From an uncultured Synechococcaceae cyanobacterium (GTDB lineage Bacteria; Cyanobacteriota; Cyanobacteriia; PCC-6307; Cyanobiaceae), in assembly GCA_902578445.1 (NCBI GenBank), contig CACHDC010000001.1, forward strand, positions 1 through 64,000: a stretch of 64,000 nucleotides of DNA, given 5' to 3'. The notes beneath the pieces were generated by a model. It searched no databases and was not told the origin of the DNA. It saw only the letters and a list, made by a program, of their open reading frames with translations. This document shows positions 41,503-50,707 of this stretch, one piece after another. The translations under genes and the position numbers were made by a program. The stretch's first letter is position 1, and every line of letters starts with the position of its first letter.

Positions 41503-42632
41503 TGTCTCTAGGTAAATTTAAATTTGATAAGAAAATAGTTTTATCATTCTGGATTATTTTAATAGCTCTAATTATTGCAGCACCAACCTTACTCCCTGTA
41601 TTTAGACTAAATCTTCTTGGTAGATACTTATCTTTGTCCATAGTTGCTATTGGTGTAGATCTTATCTGGGGATATACAGGTTTACTAAGTCTTGGACAAG
41701 GTATATTTTTTGCATTAGGTGGATATTGCGCAGCAATGTATTTGCAAATAACCAGCTCTTCTGAATTCCCAAATAATATTCCTGAATTTTTCGCTTTATA
41801 TGGTGTTGAAAAATTGCCTTTTTTCTGGGAACCGTTTAAATCTCCAATTTTTACCTTCTTCGCTATCTGGATAATTCCAGCATTGGTTGCGGGTTTAATT
41901 GGATTTCTTGTTTTCAGGAATCGAATCAAAGGGGTTTATTTTTCTATACTTACTCAAGCTTCTCTTCTTGTATTCTTTAACTTCTTTAATGGACAACAAA
42001 AACTTATAAATGGAACAAATGGATTAAAAACAGATGTAACACAACTATTTGGTCAGATGGTAGGTTCTGAGTACATGCAAAGAATATTCTTTTGGATAAC
42101 GGCCATACTAGTGATAGCCGCATGGTTTTTTGCAAAGTGGGTAGTTAGAGGAAGATTTGGAAATATTCTTATAGGAATACGAGATGATGAACCAAGAGTT
42201 AGGTTTACAGGATATAACCCGGTTATATTTAAGACGATAGTATTTTCTATTGCTGGAGGTCTCGCTGGAATTTCGGGAGCTTTATATACTGTTCAGTCTG
42301 GAATAGTATCACCTCAATTTATGACAGTTCCCTTTTCTATAGAAATGGTTATATGGGTTGCTGTCGGAGGTAGAGGAACTTTATTGGGAGCAATACTAGG
42401 AGCAGTTTTCATCAACTACGCAAAAAGTCTAGTAAGTGAAGCTTTACCTGCTAGCTGGATGTTTATCCAAGGAGGATTATTTATCTTAGTTGTAACAGCT
42501 CTGCCAGAAGGAGTTTTAGGATGGATTCAAGGAGATGGTCCTAGGAATCTTCTTCAAAGATTTGGTTTGAAAAGGAAGATTGAAACCTACCCAAGTTTAG
42601 AAGTTAACAATAAGGAGGGGAATAATGAATAA
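41502..42632 (+). CDS. urtC: urea ABC transporter permease UrtC
   Basis: LivM-like permease, operon context. Confidence 0.94.
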   Translation: MSLGKFKFDKKIVLSFWIILIALIIAAPTLLPVFRLNLLGRYLSLSIVAIGVDLIWGYTGLLSLGQGIFFALGGYCAAMYLQITSSSEFPNNIPEFFALYGVEKLPFFWEPFKSPIFTFFAIWIIPALVAGLIGFLVFRNRIKGVYFSILTQASLLVFFNFFNGQQKLINGTNGLKTDVTQLFGQMVGSEYMQRIFFWITAILVIAAWFFAKWVVRGRFGNILIGIRDDEPRVRFTGYNPVIFKTIVFSIAGGLAGISGALYTVQSGIVSPQFMTVPFSIEMVIWVAVGGRGTLLGAILGAVFINYAKSLVSEALPASWMFIQGGLFILVVTALPEGVLGWIQGDGPRNLLQRFGLKRKIETYPSLEVNNKEGNNE

Positions 42633-43374
42633 TAAAGATCTTCTAAATTTAATAGATATTACTGTTAGTTTCGAAGGATTTTTAGCTCTTAACAAACTTA
42701 ATTTAAATTTAAAGAAAGGAGAATTAAGAGCTGTAATAGGACCCAACGGGGCAGGTAAAACAACATTTCTTGATGTAATAACTGGAAAGGTTAAGCCAAC
42801 AAAAGGCGAAGTGATTTTCAAAGGAAAATCTTTAGTAGGTAGAAAGGAGCATAAGATTGCTCGACTTGGAGTGGGAAGAAAGTTCCAAAGTCCAAGAATC
42901 TTTGAAAATCTTACAGTTAAAGAAAATCTTGAAATATCAGTTTCAACTCCTAAAAGTCCCTTAAACCTTATAAATAAAAGTATTAAGGATGAGCAGCTTA
43001 ATGAGATTGAACGTCTTATGAAGATTGTCAATTTAGCTCAAAAAGTTGATTCTAAAGCTGGTTCTTTATCACATGGCCAAAAACAATGGCTCGAGATAGC
43101 CATGTTAGTAGGACAGAAGCCAGATTTAATGTTGGTTGATGAACCTGTTGCTGGTTTAACTGATGAAGAAACTGATCTTACAGCTGATTTATTAAAATCA
43201 TTATCCGGAGAAAATACTGTAGTGGTAATAGATCACGATATGGAATTTATAAGAAGACTTGATAGTAATGTTTCAGTATTAAATCAAGGCACAGTATTAT
43301 GCGAGGGGACAATGGAGACTATACAAAAGGACCAAAAAGTTATTGATGTTTATCTAGGAAGGCCTGAGGATTAG
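42625..43374 (+). CDS. urtD: urea ABC transporter ATP-binding protein UrtD
   Basis: GPNGAGKTT, LSHGQKQWLEIAM. Confidence 0.95.
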   Translation: MNNKDLLNLIDITVSFEGFLALNKLNLNLKKGELRAVIGPNGAGKTTFLDVITGKVKPTKGEVIFKGKSLVGRKEHKIARLGVGRKFQSPRIFENLTVKENLEISVSTPKSPLNLINKSIKDEQLNEIERLMKIVNLAQKVDSKAGSLSHGQKQWLEIAMLVGQKPDLMLVDEPVAGLTDEETDLTADLLKSLSGENTVVVIDHDMEFIRRLDSNVSVLNQGTVLCEGTMETIQKDQKVIDVYLGRPED

Positions 43375-43376
43375 TT

Positions 43377-44087
43377 ATGAAAAACTTATTGGAAATCAAA
43401 TCATTGAATACATATTATGGCGAAAGTCATATTCTCAGAGATGTAGATTTAAATGTTCAATCAGGAGAAATGGTTTGTTTGATTGGAAGAAATGGAGTTG
43501 GCAAAACAACTTTATTGAAATCACTTATTGGTTTGTTAAGACAAAAAAAAGGCGATATTTATTTGATCGGCGAAAATATCAATAGAAAAGCGCCTCATCA
43601 GAGGGCGAGGAAAGGAATGGCTTACGTTCCTCAAGGGAGAGAAATTATTCCATACCTATCAGTTGAAGAGAATCTTATGTTAGGAATGGAGTCGCTGCCA
43701 GGTGGATTATCTAAGAACAAGAAAATAGATCCATTTATTTACGATCTCTTCCCAATCCTAAAAGATTTTCTACAAAGGAAAGGAGGAGATCTCAGTGGTG
43801 GACAACAACAGCAACTAGCTATTGCCAGAGCATTGCTAGGCAAACCTAAACTACTATTACTTGACGAACCAACGGAAGGGATTCAGCCAAATATAGTTTT
43901 AGACATAGAAAATGCAATCAATCAGATAATTAGAGATACAGGAATTGGTGTTTTATTAGTAGAACAACACTTGCATTTTGTAAGACAAGCCAATAGATAT
44001 TATGCGATGCAACGCGGAGGTATTGTTGCAAGCGGAAATACTAGTGAGTTGAGTCAAGCAGTTATAGATAAGTTCTTAAGTGTTTAA
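43377..44087 (+). CDS. urtE: urea ABC transporter ATP-binding protein UrtE
   Basis: GRNGVGKTT, LSGGQQQQLAIARALL. Confidence 0.95.
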   Translation: MKNLLEIKSLNTYYGESHILRDVDLNVQSGEMVCLIGRNGVGKTTLLKSLIGLLRQKKGDIYLIGENINRKAPHQRARKGMAYVPQGREIIPYLSVEENLMLGMESLPGGLSKNKKIDPFIYDLFPILKDFLQRKGGDLSGGQQQQLAIARALLGKPKLLLLDEPTEGIQPNIVLDIENAINQIIRDTGIGVLLVEQHLHFVRQANRYYAMQRGGIVASGNTSELSQAVIDKFLSV

Positions 44088-44118
44088 ATAAATTATCCAA
44101 ATTACTCAAAACTTTTAT

Positions 44119-44298
44119 TCATTTTTCGCATCTGATTAGGTCAATGCTGTTTGGATGTTCATTTATATACTTATTAAATTCCATTGCTAGTGTTCTAGCC
44201 TCGTAAGCGTCAGAAGCATAAAAACAATTTTCTAATCTTATATTTTGAAAATCACGGTAATGCACTGTATATGGCTTCAACATATTATTTTTGTTCAT
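44119..44298 (-). CDS. small hypothetical protein (59 aa)
   Basis: MNKNNMLKPYTVHYRDFQNIRLENCFYASDAYEARTLAMEFNKYINEHPNSIDLIRCEK*. Confidence 0.55.
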   Translation of the reverse strand: MNKNNMLKPYTVHYRDFQNIRLENCFYASDAYEARTLAMEFNKYINEHPNSIDLIRCEK

Positions 44299-44438
44299 TT
44301 TAATTTGCTAAAAAGCATTAACTATATATCAACCATGCATATGTTCATAAATTTAAAGCACTACTTTTGTTGTTATCAAAATATATTCACTTAATTTATG
44401 TATTTAAAAATACTTTATAAAGAAAAAAAGTAATTAAT

Positions 44439-44549
44439 CTATTTTTTTTTATTTTTAGTGTCTTGCTTTTTACCTTCTATTAAAAAAACAAATTTAGATA
44501 AAATAAAACCAAAAACTGGAACCCAAAACTTTTCATAAAAATATTTCAT
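44439..44549 (-). CDS. small hydrophobic/basic hypothetical protein (36 aa)
   Basis: MKYFYEKFWVPVFGFILSKFVFLIEGKKQDTKNKKK*. Confidence 0.35.
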   Translation of the reverse strand: MKYFYEKFWVPVFGFILSKFVFLIEGKKQDTKNKKK

Positions 44550-44554
44550 AAAAA

Positions 44555-44728
44555 TTAAGCAGCCAATGATTGGTCATCTTTAGTTTCAATTTTATTTATA
44601 AGCTTCAAATCTATAGAATTAAATAAATGTTGCATAAGAAGAAAATCAAGTTCCCCTTTTAACAAATTAACATCGGATGAAAGTAGATCATCAACAAAAT
44701 CATCAAAAGTATCTGAAAGAGGATTCAC
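44555..44728 (-). CDS. small acidic hypothetical protein (57 aa, GTG start)
   Basis: MNPLSDTFDDFVDDLLSSDVNLLKGELDFLLMQHLFNSIDLKLINKIETKDDQSLAA*. Confidence 0.45.
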   Translation of the reverse strand: MNPLSDTFDDFVDDLLSSDVNLLKGELDFLLMQHLFNSIDLKLINKIETKDDQSLAA

Positions 44729-45125
44729 AATTAAAATTTATTTTTGTCATTATCGTCTCATTAAAAATAAAAGTCAACCAAAATTGAATATTAATTTTTG
44801 ATATTTTAAAAATTAATGAATAAAGACTAAAAATTTAAATAATAAATATAAATAAGCAAAATAATAGATTTAATATCAAGCTTAGGGTCTTTGAATTAAA
44901 TTTCATTTATCTAGCTTTTCTTATTTTTATATCTCTCCTGATAAGCATTATCAAAACGACCAAACACATATTTGCTAAATAGAAGTTTAAATAATTCATC
45001 ATCAAATCAATTAATTTATTTATAGCATGACTATTGATTTGCTAATTCGAAAAGAATCAAAAAATTTGAAGTGGCAATACATTTTTGATGGTAATCAAAG
45101 TTGATAATATAAATCCGATATAAAA

Positions 45126-45440
45126 TTATTTTTTAATTAGCTCGAAGTAACCATTTTTATTTAATAAGTACTTATCAAACCAAAGGCTTAATAGATTGTC
45201 TAATCCTATTCCATTCATTTTATTTATTTGAGAAGTCTTATAGTCTGAAAGTGCAAGCAATAAATACGGAAAAATCATATCAGAAACCCCTTTTGGCAGT
45301 TTTTCTAAAGGTACTCCATGCGCTCTATCCCATAAAATTTGCATATCCTGAGAGAACAAAGAACTCCAATAACTAAAATTACAATGTAACTTGTCTGGAG
45401 GGAGTAGATTTACAGATAAAACTGGGAGAGATGAATTCAT
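45126..45440 (-). CDS. hypothetical protein (104 aa)
   Basis: ORF without recognised domain. Confidence 0.55.
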   Translation of the reverse strand: MNSSLPVLSVNLLPPDKLHCNFSYWSSLFSQDMQILWDRAHGVPLEKLPKGVSDMIFPYLLLALSDYKTSQINKMNGIGLDNLLSLWFDKYLLNKNGYFELIKK

Positions 45441-45566
45441 AGGAATAAATATTTATGGATAAATTTAATTTAAGTTTTTGAAATGGTAATAAATAATTTC
45501 TAATACGAAAGCCCCATTTAATTGCAAATCAAATCTAGCGCACAGTACAGCACTAAGCAACACCTC

Positions 45567-45965
45567 TCATGTATCATATTTTTCTGTCATTTCCTGAAAT
45601 TTAAGGAATGATAAAAACTTTTTATAAGTTTTCAAGTCAAAAGCCTCATTATTTACTTCATTTAAATGGATAGAATTACTTGGATTAAGATGATTAACTA
45701 ATTTAGTATCGATTGAGGGTTCTGATTTATCTATAAAGTCAGCAGAATTATCAGATAAGTTTTTCTGATTAGTCTCAGGAAGTTGAAATGATGGGGTTGC
45801 TTTACCATTATTTTTATTAAATATACCCCTTATAGAAAGTGCTTCCTCTACCAAAATACTTATTATTTTTGAATTACTTAAATTGTTCTCGATGCTCAAC
45901 TTATCAATTATTCTCATAACATCTTCTCTAGGGATAAAACCAACTCTTTTTTTCTTGGTAGGCAT
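45567..45965 (-). CDS. putative ribbon-helix-helix-like DNA-binding protein with low-complexity tail
   Basis: N-terminus MPTKKKRVGFIPREDVMRIIDKLSIENNLSNSKIISILVEEAL. Confidence 0.6.
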   Translation of the reverse strand: MPTKKKRVGFIPREDVMRIIDKLSIENNLSNSKIISILVEEALSIRGIFNKNNGKATPSFQLPETNQKNLSDNSADFIDKSEPSIDTKLVNHLNPSNSIHLNEVNNEAFDLKTYKKFLSFLKFQEMTEKYDT

Positions 45966-46035
45966 TTATAAATTAATTAAAGTTCAGCACTTGACTGTAG
46001 TAAGTGTTGCACTATATTCATTATAAGTCAATTGA

Positions 46036-46185
46036 ATGTTAATGATTTTACCAACAACTTTACTTTTAGGAGCCCTTGGATATCTTTTCTACACCTCAAA
46101 AAAAGAACTTTCACTAGATCACCTTGACCCTAAAGAAAAAGAAAATGATGATTTGTATAAAGATTTAGAAGATCTATTTATTTAA
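46036..46185 (+). CDS. small membrane-anchored acidic protein (49 aa)
   Basis: MLMILPTTLLLGALGYLFYTSKKELSLDHLDPKEKENDDLYKDLEDLFI*. Confidence 0.5.
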   Translation: MLMILPTTLLLGALGYLFYTSKKELSLDHLDPKEKENDDLYKDLEDLFI

Positions 46186-46279
46186 AAATTATTCACTTAA
46201 CAATAAAAAACTTTGTTTCTTGACTAAATATATACAAAACCTTAAACATAATTAGAATAAAAATATAGATTTAAAATAA

Positions 46280-46576
46280 ATGACTGTTCATCAAGATTAC
46301 GAATTAAAAATCAATTTAAATGAATTGATTGAGAAGAGAATTCCATGTTGTGATTTACTTCATCCAGATCATTGTCTAACTGAAAAACAAGTCTCTGAAA
46401 TTGCGCATGATATTCGTATGGATTTAAATTTGCATGATCTTTACAAGCAAGTGGATCAACATATTTTGAATTATGTAAATGCAGCTGGTATTGATAACAA
46501 AGACCATTGGGTTGAACCACATCTTCCCGATTTGGAGAGAGATTTAAAAGAAGAAGTTGGTATAGAATTTGATTAA
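46280..46576 (+). CDS. hypothetical protein (98 aa)
   Basis: acidic ORF with plausible coding composition. Confidence 0.65.
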   Translation: MTVHQDYELKINLNELIEKRIPCCDLLHPDHCLTEKQVSEIAHDIRMDLNLHDLYKQVDQHILNYVNAAGIDNKDHWVEPHLPDLERDLKEEVGIEFD

Positions 46577-46585
46577 TTATTTTTC

Positions 46586-46723
46586 CTAAAAAAAAATTAA
46601 TAAATGTATTTTATAAATACTTTTAGCTGATCTTTTTCTTTTTTTTAAAATTCTAAAAACTATAAATCCAGTCAATACTGCAAAAATAGGTGTGAAAATA
46701 ATAATTTCATGATTCATAACCAT
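46586..46723 (-). CDS. small single-TM protein (45 aa)
   Basis: MVMNHEIIIFTPIFAVLTGFIVFRILKKRKRSAKSIYKIHLLIFF*. Confidence 0.4.
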   Translation of the reverse strand: MVMNHEIIIFTPIFAVLTGFIVFRILKKRKRSAKSIYKIHLLIFF

Positions 46724-46892
46724 CAAACAGAAGCATATTATTAAAATTATTAAAAAGTCTCCACCAATAAAATAGGTACTTTATACAAACAAATATCTTT
46801 CACTATAAAAAATTAAGATTTCTCATGGAAAAGTGAAAGAATTAAAATTTTTTGTAAATTAGGTAGATGTAAATTTTAATTCAATAAAGATA

Positions 46893-47075
46893 ATGATTAA
46901 TTATTTTGCTTTAACAGTAACTGAGATGGGGATCGGCAAGATAGAGTTAGCAGTTATTGGGGCGGTAATTTTAATATTTCCAGTTTTATTTGTTTATGCA
47001 TCTAAAAACCTTGATGCTAAGGGGGTTTTCGAGTGGATGATGGAGAAACCCAATGATTGGATAGGTAAAAAATAA
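46893..47075 (+). CDS. small single-TM protein (60 aa)
   Basis: IELAVIGAVILIFPVLFVYASKNLDAKGVFEWMMEKPNDWIGKK. Confidence 0.65.
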   Translation: MINYFALTVTEMGIGKIELAVIGAVILIFPVLFVYASKNLDAKGVFEWMMEKPNDWIGKK

Positions 47076-47097
47076 GACTTTAACAATTTACATTTTT

Positions 47098-47439
47098 CTA
47101 GTTGAATTTTAAATTTTCTAATTTACTAATAGCAAAATCATAAACTTGGCAATTATTTTCTAAATCATTAACTATTGAATTTTTTAATAGAGAATAATCT
47201 ATAAACTTATTGAGTTTATTATTTTTAAATTCCTTATTAGTCTCTCCAATAGCAAATGCCAAAGCTCCATCATAAGAAATCCCGAATTTGGTAGTGTTGC
47301 AATAAGTTCTAGTGAACTTATTAGAAATCTTTTTAGTATACTTTTCAAGAGTTTTAGAGGAAGTATCTAATGAGTAAACTGGACTATTAAATAGAAGAAG
47401 CAAAGTTAAAATGAATATCGTAAAAACTCTTTTAATCAT
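47098..47439 (-). CDS. secreted hypothetical protein
   Basis: N-terminal signal peptide MIKRVFTIFILTLLLLFNSPVYS. Confidence 0.6.
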   Translation of the reverse strand: MIKRVFTIFILTLLLLFNSPVYSLDTSSKTLEKYTKKISNKFTRTYCNTTKFGISYDGALAFAIGETNKEFKNNKLNKFIDYSLLKNSIVNDLENNCQVYDFAISKLENLKFN

Positions 47440-47544
47440 AAAATTTCATAAATTGCAGGGTTAATATAGTTTAGAATTTAACTATACTGACTAAGTTTTA
47501 TTAAAAATATAGAAATTAAAAAATTGTTGAACATAACAGCTATT

Positions 47545-47640
47545 TCATATTTTTGAAGATAAAAACTCTCTAAATGAGTACTTTAAAGTTTTAATTTTTT
47601 TTGGGAGTTTTTTTAAAAAACGCCTAAATGCTTTTGGCAT
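47545..47640 (-). CDS. very basic microprotein candidate (31 aa)
   Basis: MPKAFRRFLKKLPKKIKTLKYSFREFLSSKI*. Confidence 0.3.
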   Translation of the reverse strand: MPKAFRRFLKKLPKKIKTLKYSFREFLSSKI

Positions 47641-47804
47641 AATAAAATCCCTATCAATAATTAATAGATAACAAATAATACTTGGGTATTCAATAATTAA
47701 TTATCCAAAAATAAGTAAAGTAATTATTAAATATATGAATTGAGCTATGGAAATGTATTTGAACATGAATTATTGTTTAATTAAGTATTAAATACAAATT
47801 AAAT

Positions 47805-47999
47805 ATGGCACTACCAGAACTTGTATATGCTCCTATAGATGGGGGAACTATACATAGATATGAGATTAGTGGTGGCAAGAGAAAATTCTTAAGATTTATA
47901 GGTTGTTATTTAGGCCAGTGTAATTTCCACAAAAATATTGATGATGCTATTGATTACATAAAAAATTTGAAAGAATCACAAAAGATACAAAAAACATGA
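47805..47999 (+). CDS. hypothetical protein (64 aa)
   Basis: MALPELVYAPIDGGTIHRYEISGGKRKFLRFIGCYLGQC... Confidence 0.55.
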   Translation: MALPELVYAPIDGGTIHRYEISGGKRKFLRFIGCYLGQCNFHKNIDDAIDYIKNLKESQKIQKT

Positions 48000-48156
48000 A
48001 ATAAAAATACATAAATACGATAGGGAATCAATATTTTTCAATAACTACATAATTATTGCTACAAATAATAGAGAATTTTCTTTTTATAAGAAATTGATTA
48101 TTTACTTGGGTTATAGTTCCGAAAGATAAACAGTCAATTAAAAAAGAAATTAATTT

Positions 48157-49479
48157 ATGGATAACAGACAAATTAATTTTTTTAAATCAAAAGACTTTAA
48201 TACCGTTCTTAAGCCATTTAAAGAAGGAACGGTAGTAAAAATTGACTCGTTAGATATTAGAGAAAATCAAAATGAATTAAAAGTAGGTTTATTTGGTTGG
48301 TATGCAATTTGTCCTTCAAAAGAATTAAAAAAAAATAAGCTGAATTATTTTTCACTCTATAATGAGCCTCTTGTTCTTTATAGAGATGAAAATGAAAAAG
48401 TTAGGTGCATTAAAAATATTTGCCCACATAGGGGAGCCTCCTTTTTTGGAGGAACACTATCAGATGGAGTTATAACCTGTCCATATCATGGAGCTAAATT
48501 TTCATCTGTTGGAAGTTGCCAAAATCTTGATAGAATAACATGTAGTCACATAGTTGATAATAACTACGATAACTACGCCAAAAGAATTCACTTATCTCAA
48601 TACAAAGCTCTAGAAAAGAATGGATATATTTTTGTACATTACTCTAGAAAATCCGACACCAATTTAAACAATATTAGTGAAGATTCACCAATAAGTAACT
48701 ACGATTTAACTGATAATGGTTTTTCAGAAAAGGATTATGTATTTGAAGAAGCATTAGTCGACTTTAAATGTGATTGGTCAAGGATAATTGAAAATCACTT
48801 AGATATCCTTCATCTATTTTGGGTTCACGGCGATACAATTCCTGATAAAGATGTTAATAAAAATGTACTAGTTAGTTTCAACCAGAAAATAAATGTTACA
48901 CCTAAATATATTGAAAGTATTTATTACTACAAGAACAACCCTAATAATGAATTTATCCGGATAAAATACATCCCACCTGGACGGATATTAATTTATAAAG
49001 GCGATCCTTCTGCAGCTAGATATTTACAAGTTTTAGATCATATTCCACTAGGAGATAACAAAGCAAGAGTAATAGTTAGGCACTATCGGAAATTTCTACA
49101 AAATAAACTACTTAACAACCTCTTATTATTTAAAGAAAATCAAAGAAAGATCTTTTATAAGATATTTGATGAGGATTATATGATTTTAAAAACGCAAACA
49201 TATAATCACAATATGGGATATGTAAGTAAAGATGAAATAAAATTATTGGGAGAAGATAGAATAATAAATTACTTTTGGAAATGGTATAAGAAGTCTGAAG
49301 ATAAAGATGAACCTTGGAGGAATATTAATAAAATTCAAAATCTCGATGTATACGACAAAGTTATAATGAAATACCCACCTGAGGTAAAAAAATTAGAAAT
49401 CATAAATAATATAAATATCATAAGAAAAACATTTATAAGATTTGCTGCTCCGCTTATATTTTTTATGTTAATAATATAA
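48157..49479 (+). CDS. Rieske non-heme iron oxygenase, PaO/CAO-like (candidate chlorophyll(ide) a oxygenase)
   Basis: Rieske CPHRG-N16-CPYHG; mononuclear iron NHLDILHLFWVH (D-x2-H-x4-H); C-terminal TM. Confidence 0.85.
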   Translation: MDNRQINFFKSKDFNTVLKPFKEGTVVKIDSLDIRENQNELKVGLFGWYAICPSKELKKNKLNYFSLYNEPLVLYRDENEKVRCIKNICPHRGASFFGGTLSDGVITCPYHGAKFSSVGSCQNLDRITCSHIVDNNYDNYAKRIHLSQYKALEKNGYIFVHYSRKSDTNLNNISEDSPISNYDLTDNGFSEKDYVFEEALVDFKCDWSRIIENHLDILHLFWVHGDTIPDKDVNKNVLVSFNQKINVTPKYIESIYYYKNNPNNEFIRIKYIPPGRILIYKGDPSAARYLQVLDHIPLGDNKARVIVRHYRKFLQNKLLNNLLLFKENQRKIFYKIFDEDYMILKTQTYNHNMGYVSKDEIKLLGEDRIINYFWKWYKKSEDKDEPWRNINKIQNLDVYDKVIMKYPPEVKKLEIINNINIIRKTFIRFAAPLIFFMLII

Positions 49480-49482
49480 TTT

Positions 49483-49584
49483 ATGAAGAAAGTAAATAGA
49501 CCTTCATGGTTGAATTGGCTTTATCTTTTGATATTTATTTTAAGCTCAATTCAATTAATTATATTTTGGAGCAATAAGTTTTAG
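49483..49584 (+). CDS. 33-aa single-TM microprotein between Rieske and ABC genes
   Basis: MKKVNRPSWLNWLYLLIFILSSIQLIIFWSNKF*; starts 3 nt after Rieske stop and its TAG overlaps GTG of the next gene. Confidence 0.55.
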   Translation: MKKVNRPSWLNWLYLLIFILSSIQLIIFWSNKF

Positions 49585-50372
49585 TGGTTAATAACTTTTG
49601 GTTTGAGGCAAAAAATATAAATTGTTTTAAAAATGACTTTAAAGTAATTAAAGATTTAAATTTAAAGATAGCATATTCAGAGAATGTAATATTAATTGGA
49701 CCAAATGGCTCAGGTAAATCATCTTTAATAGAAGTAATTAATAGAAACATATATCCTGTAATAGCTAATGAATCGAAATTAAAAATATTTGGCAAAGAAC
49801 TTATAAATTTATGGGAACTAAGAAAAAGAATAAGTACCGTAAATAATGATATAAAAAATAGAATAAATCCAAATCTGCAAGTTTTTGATTTAATTTTAAG
49901 TGGACTATATGGAAGGTATTGTTACGTACAAAATAAATCTGAAAGAGACTCTTATAAGGTTGAAAAAATAATGAAGAAAATGGATATTTCTAATTTATCT
50001 AAAAAATATTTTTCCTATCTATCAGATGGAGAAAAAAAAATTTCTCTCATTGCTAGGGCGTTGATAAAAAAACCAGATATCTTGATCCTAGATGAACCAA
50101 TTGCAAATTTAGATTATAAATCAAAGTTTTTTGTTCTTGATAAAATTGATGAATTATCAAAATTAAATACCAGAATTTTTTGCGTTACCCATGATATCTC
50201 TATGATTACAAGAATATATGATCGCGTCCTAATGCTAAAAGATGGCATGATAATCGCTGATGGTCATCAAAATAAGGTTATAAACAGTGAGAATCTTAAA
50301 AAGTTATACGGCACTGATGTAGAAGTGGTTAAAAATAATGGACGTTGGAATATAAAAAGATTATCTAAATAA
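49584..50372 (+). CDS. ABC transporter ATP-binding protein without adjacent permease
   Basis: GPNGSGKSSLIE, LSDGEKKISLIARALIKKPDILILDEP. Confidence 0.88.
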   Translation: MVNNFWFEAKNINCFKNDFKVIKDLNLKIAYSENVILIGPNGSGKSSLIEVINRNIYPVIANESKLKIFGKELINLWELRKRISTVNNDIKNRINPNLQVFDLILSGLYGRYCYVQNKSERDSYKVEKIMKKMDISNLSKKYFSYLSDGEKKISLIARALIKKPDILILDEPIANLDYKSKFFVLDKIDELSKLNTRIFCVTHDISMITRIYDRVLMLKDGMIIADGHQNKVINSENLKKLYGTDVEVVKNNGRWNIKRLSK

Positions 50373-50553
50373 CAATTATAAAAATAGCTATGGCAATAGC
50401 AAGAAATACAAACTTTTTGCTTTTAAAAAATGAAGAGGATTTATTTTTAAATGCAGAAGATCCACATTTAGAGCAGACAATCTTACCTCCTAAAGAACGA
50501 TCTGAGACAAACGAAGAACTTCCACAATTAAAACAAACTCTATTAACGCTCAT
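50365..50553 (-). CDS. small zinc-ribbon membrane protein
   Basis: CFNCGSSSF...CSKCGSSAF plus C-terminal TM. Confidence 0.75.
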   Translation of the reverse strand: MSVNRVCFNCGSSSFVSDRSLGGKIVCSKCGSSAFKNKSSSFFKSKKFVFLAIAIAIFIIVI

Positions 50554-50630
50554 ATAAAATAAAATTTTTAGCAATTCTATCTAAATTATATTGCTAAATA
50601 CTATGTAAAGAAAAACTTCAGAATGAATAT

Positions 50631-50649
50631 GATAATGAGAATCTATTGC
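50631..50649. promoter_or_regulatory. Fur-like box 1
   Basis: GATAATGAGAATCTATTGC, 14/19 to GATAATGATAATCATTATC. Confidence 0.5.
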
Positions 50650-50675
50650 AATAAGTTAATTTATAGTGCATAATT

Positions 50676-50694
50676 GATAATAATTCTCATTATC
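50676..50694. promoter_or_regulatory. Fur-like box 2
   Basis: GATAATAATTCTCATTATC, 16/19 to consensus; 8-bp perfect arms TTGATAAT/ATTATCAA. Confidence 0.65.
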
Positions 50695-50707
50695 AAATCA
50701 TTTATTA

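Noticed and set aside
41459-41929. 156-aa - strand ORF
   Set aside because: Antisense to urtC.
45033-45105. 25-codon ORF MTIDLLIRKESKNLKWQYIFDGNQS
   Set aside because: Too short and no SD or context support; likely chance in AT-rich DNA.
46311-46520. 69-aa - strand ORF
   Set aside because: Antisense to the 46280-46576 CDS, which has better coding composition.
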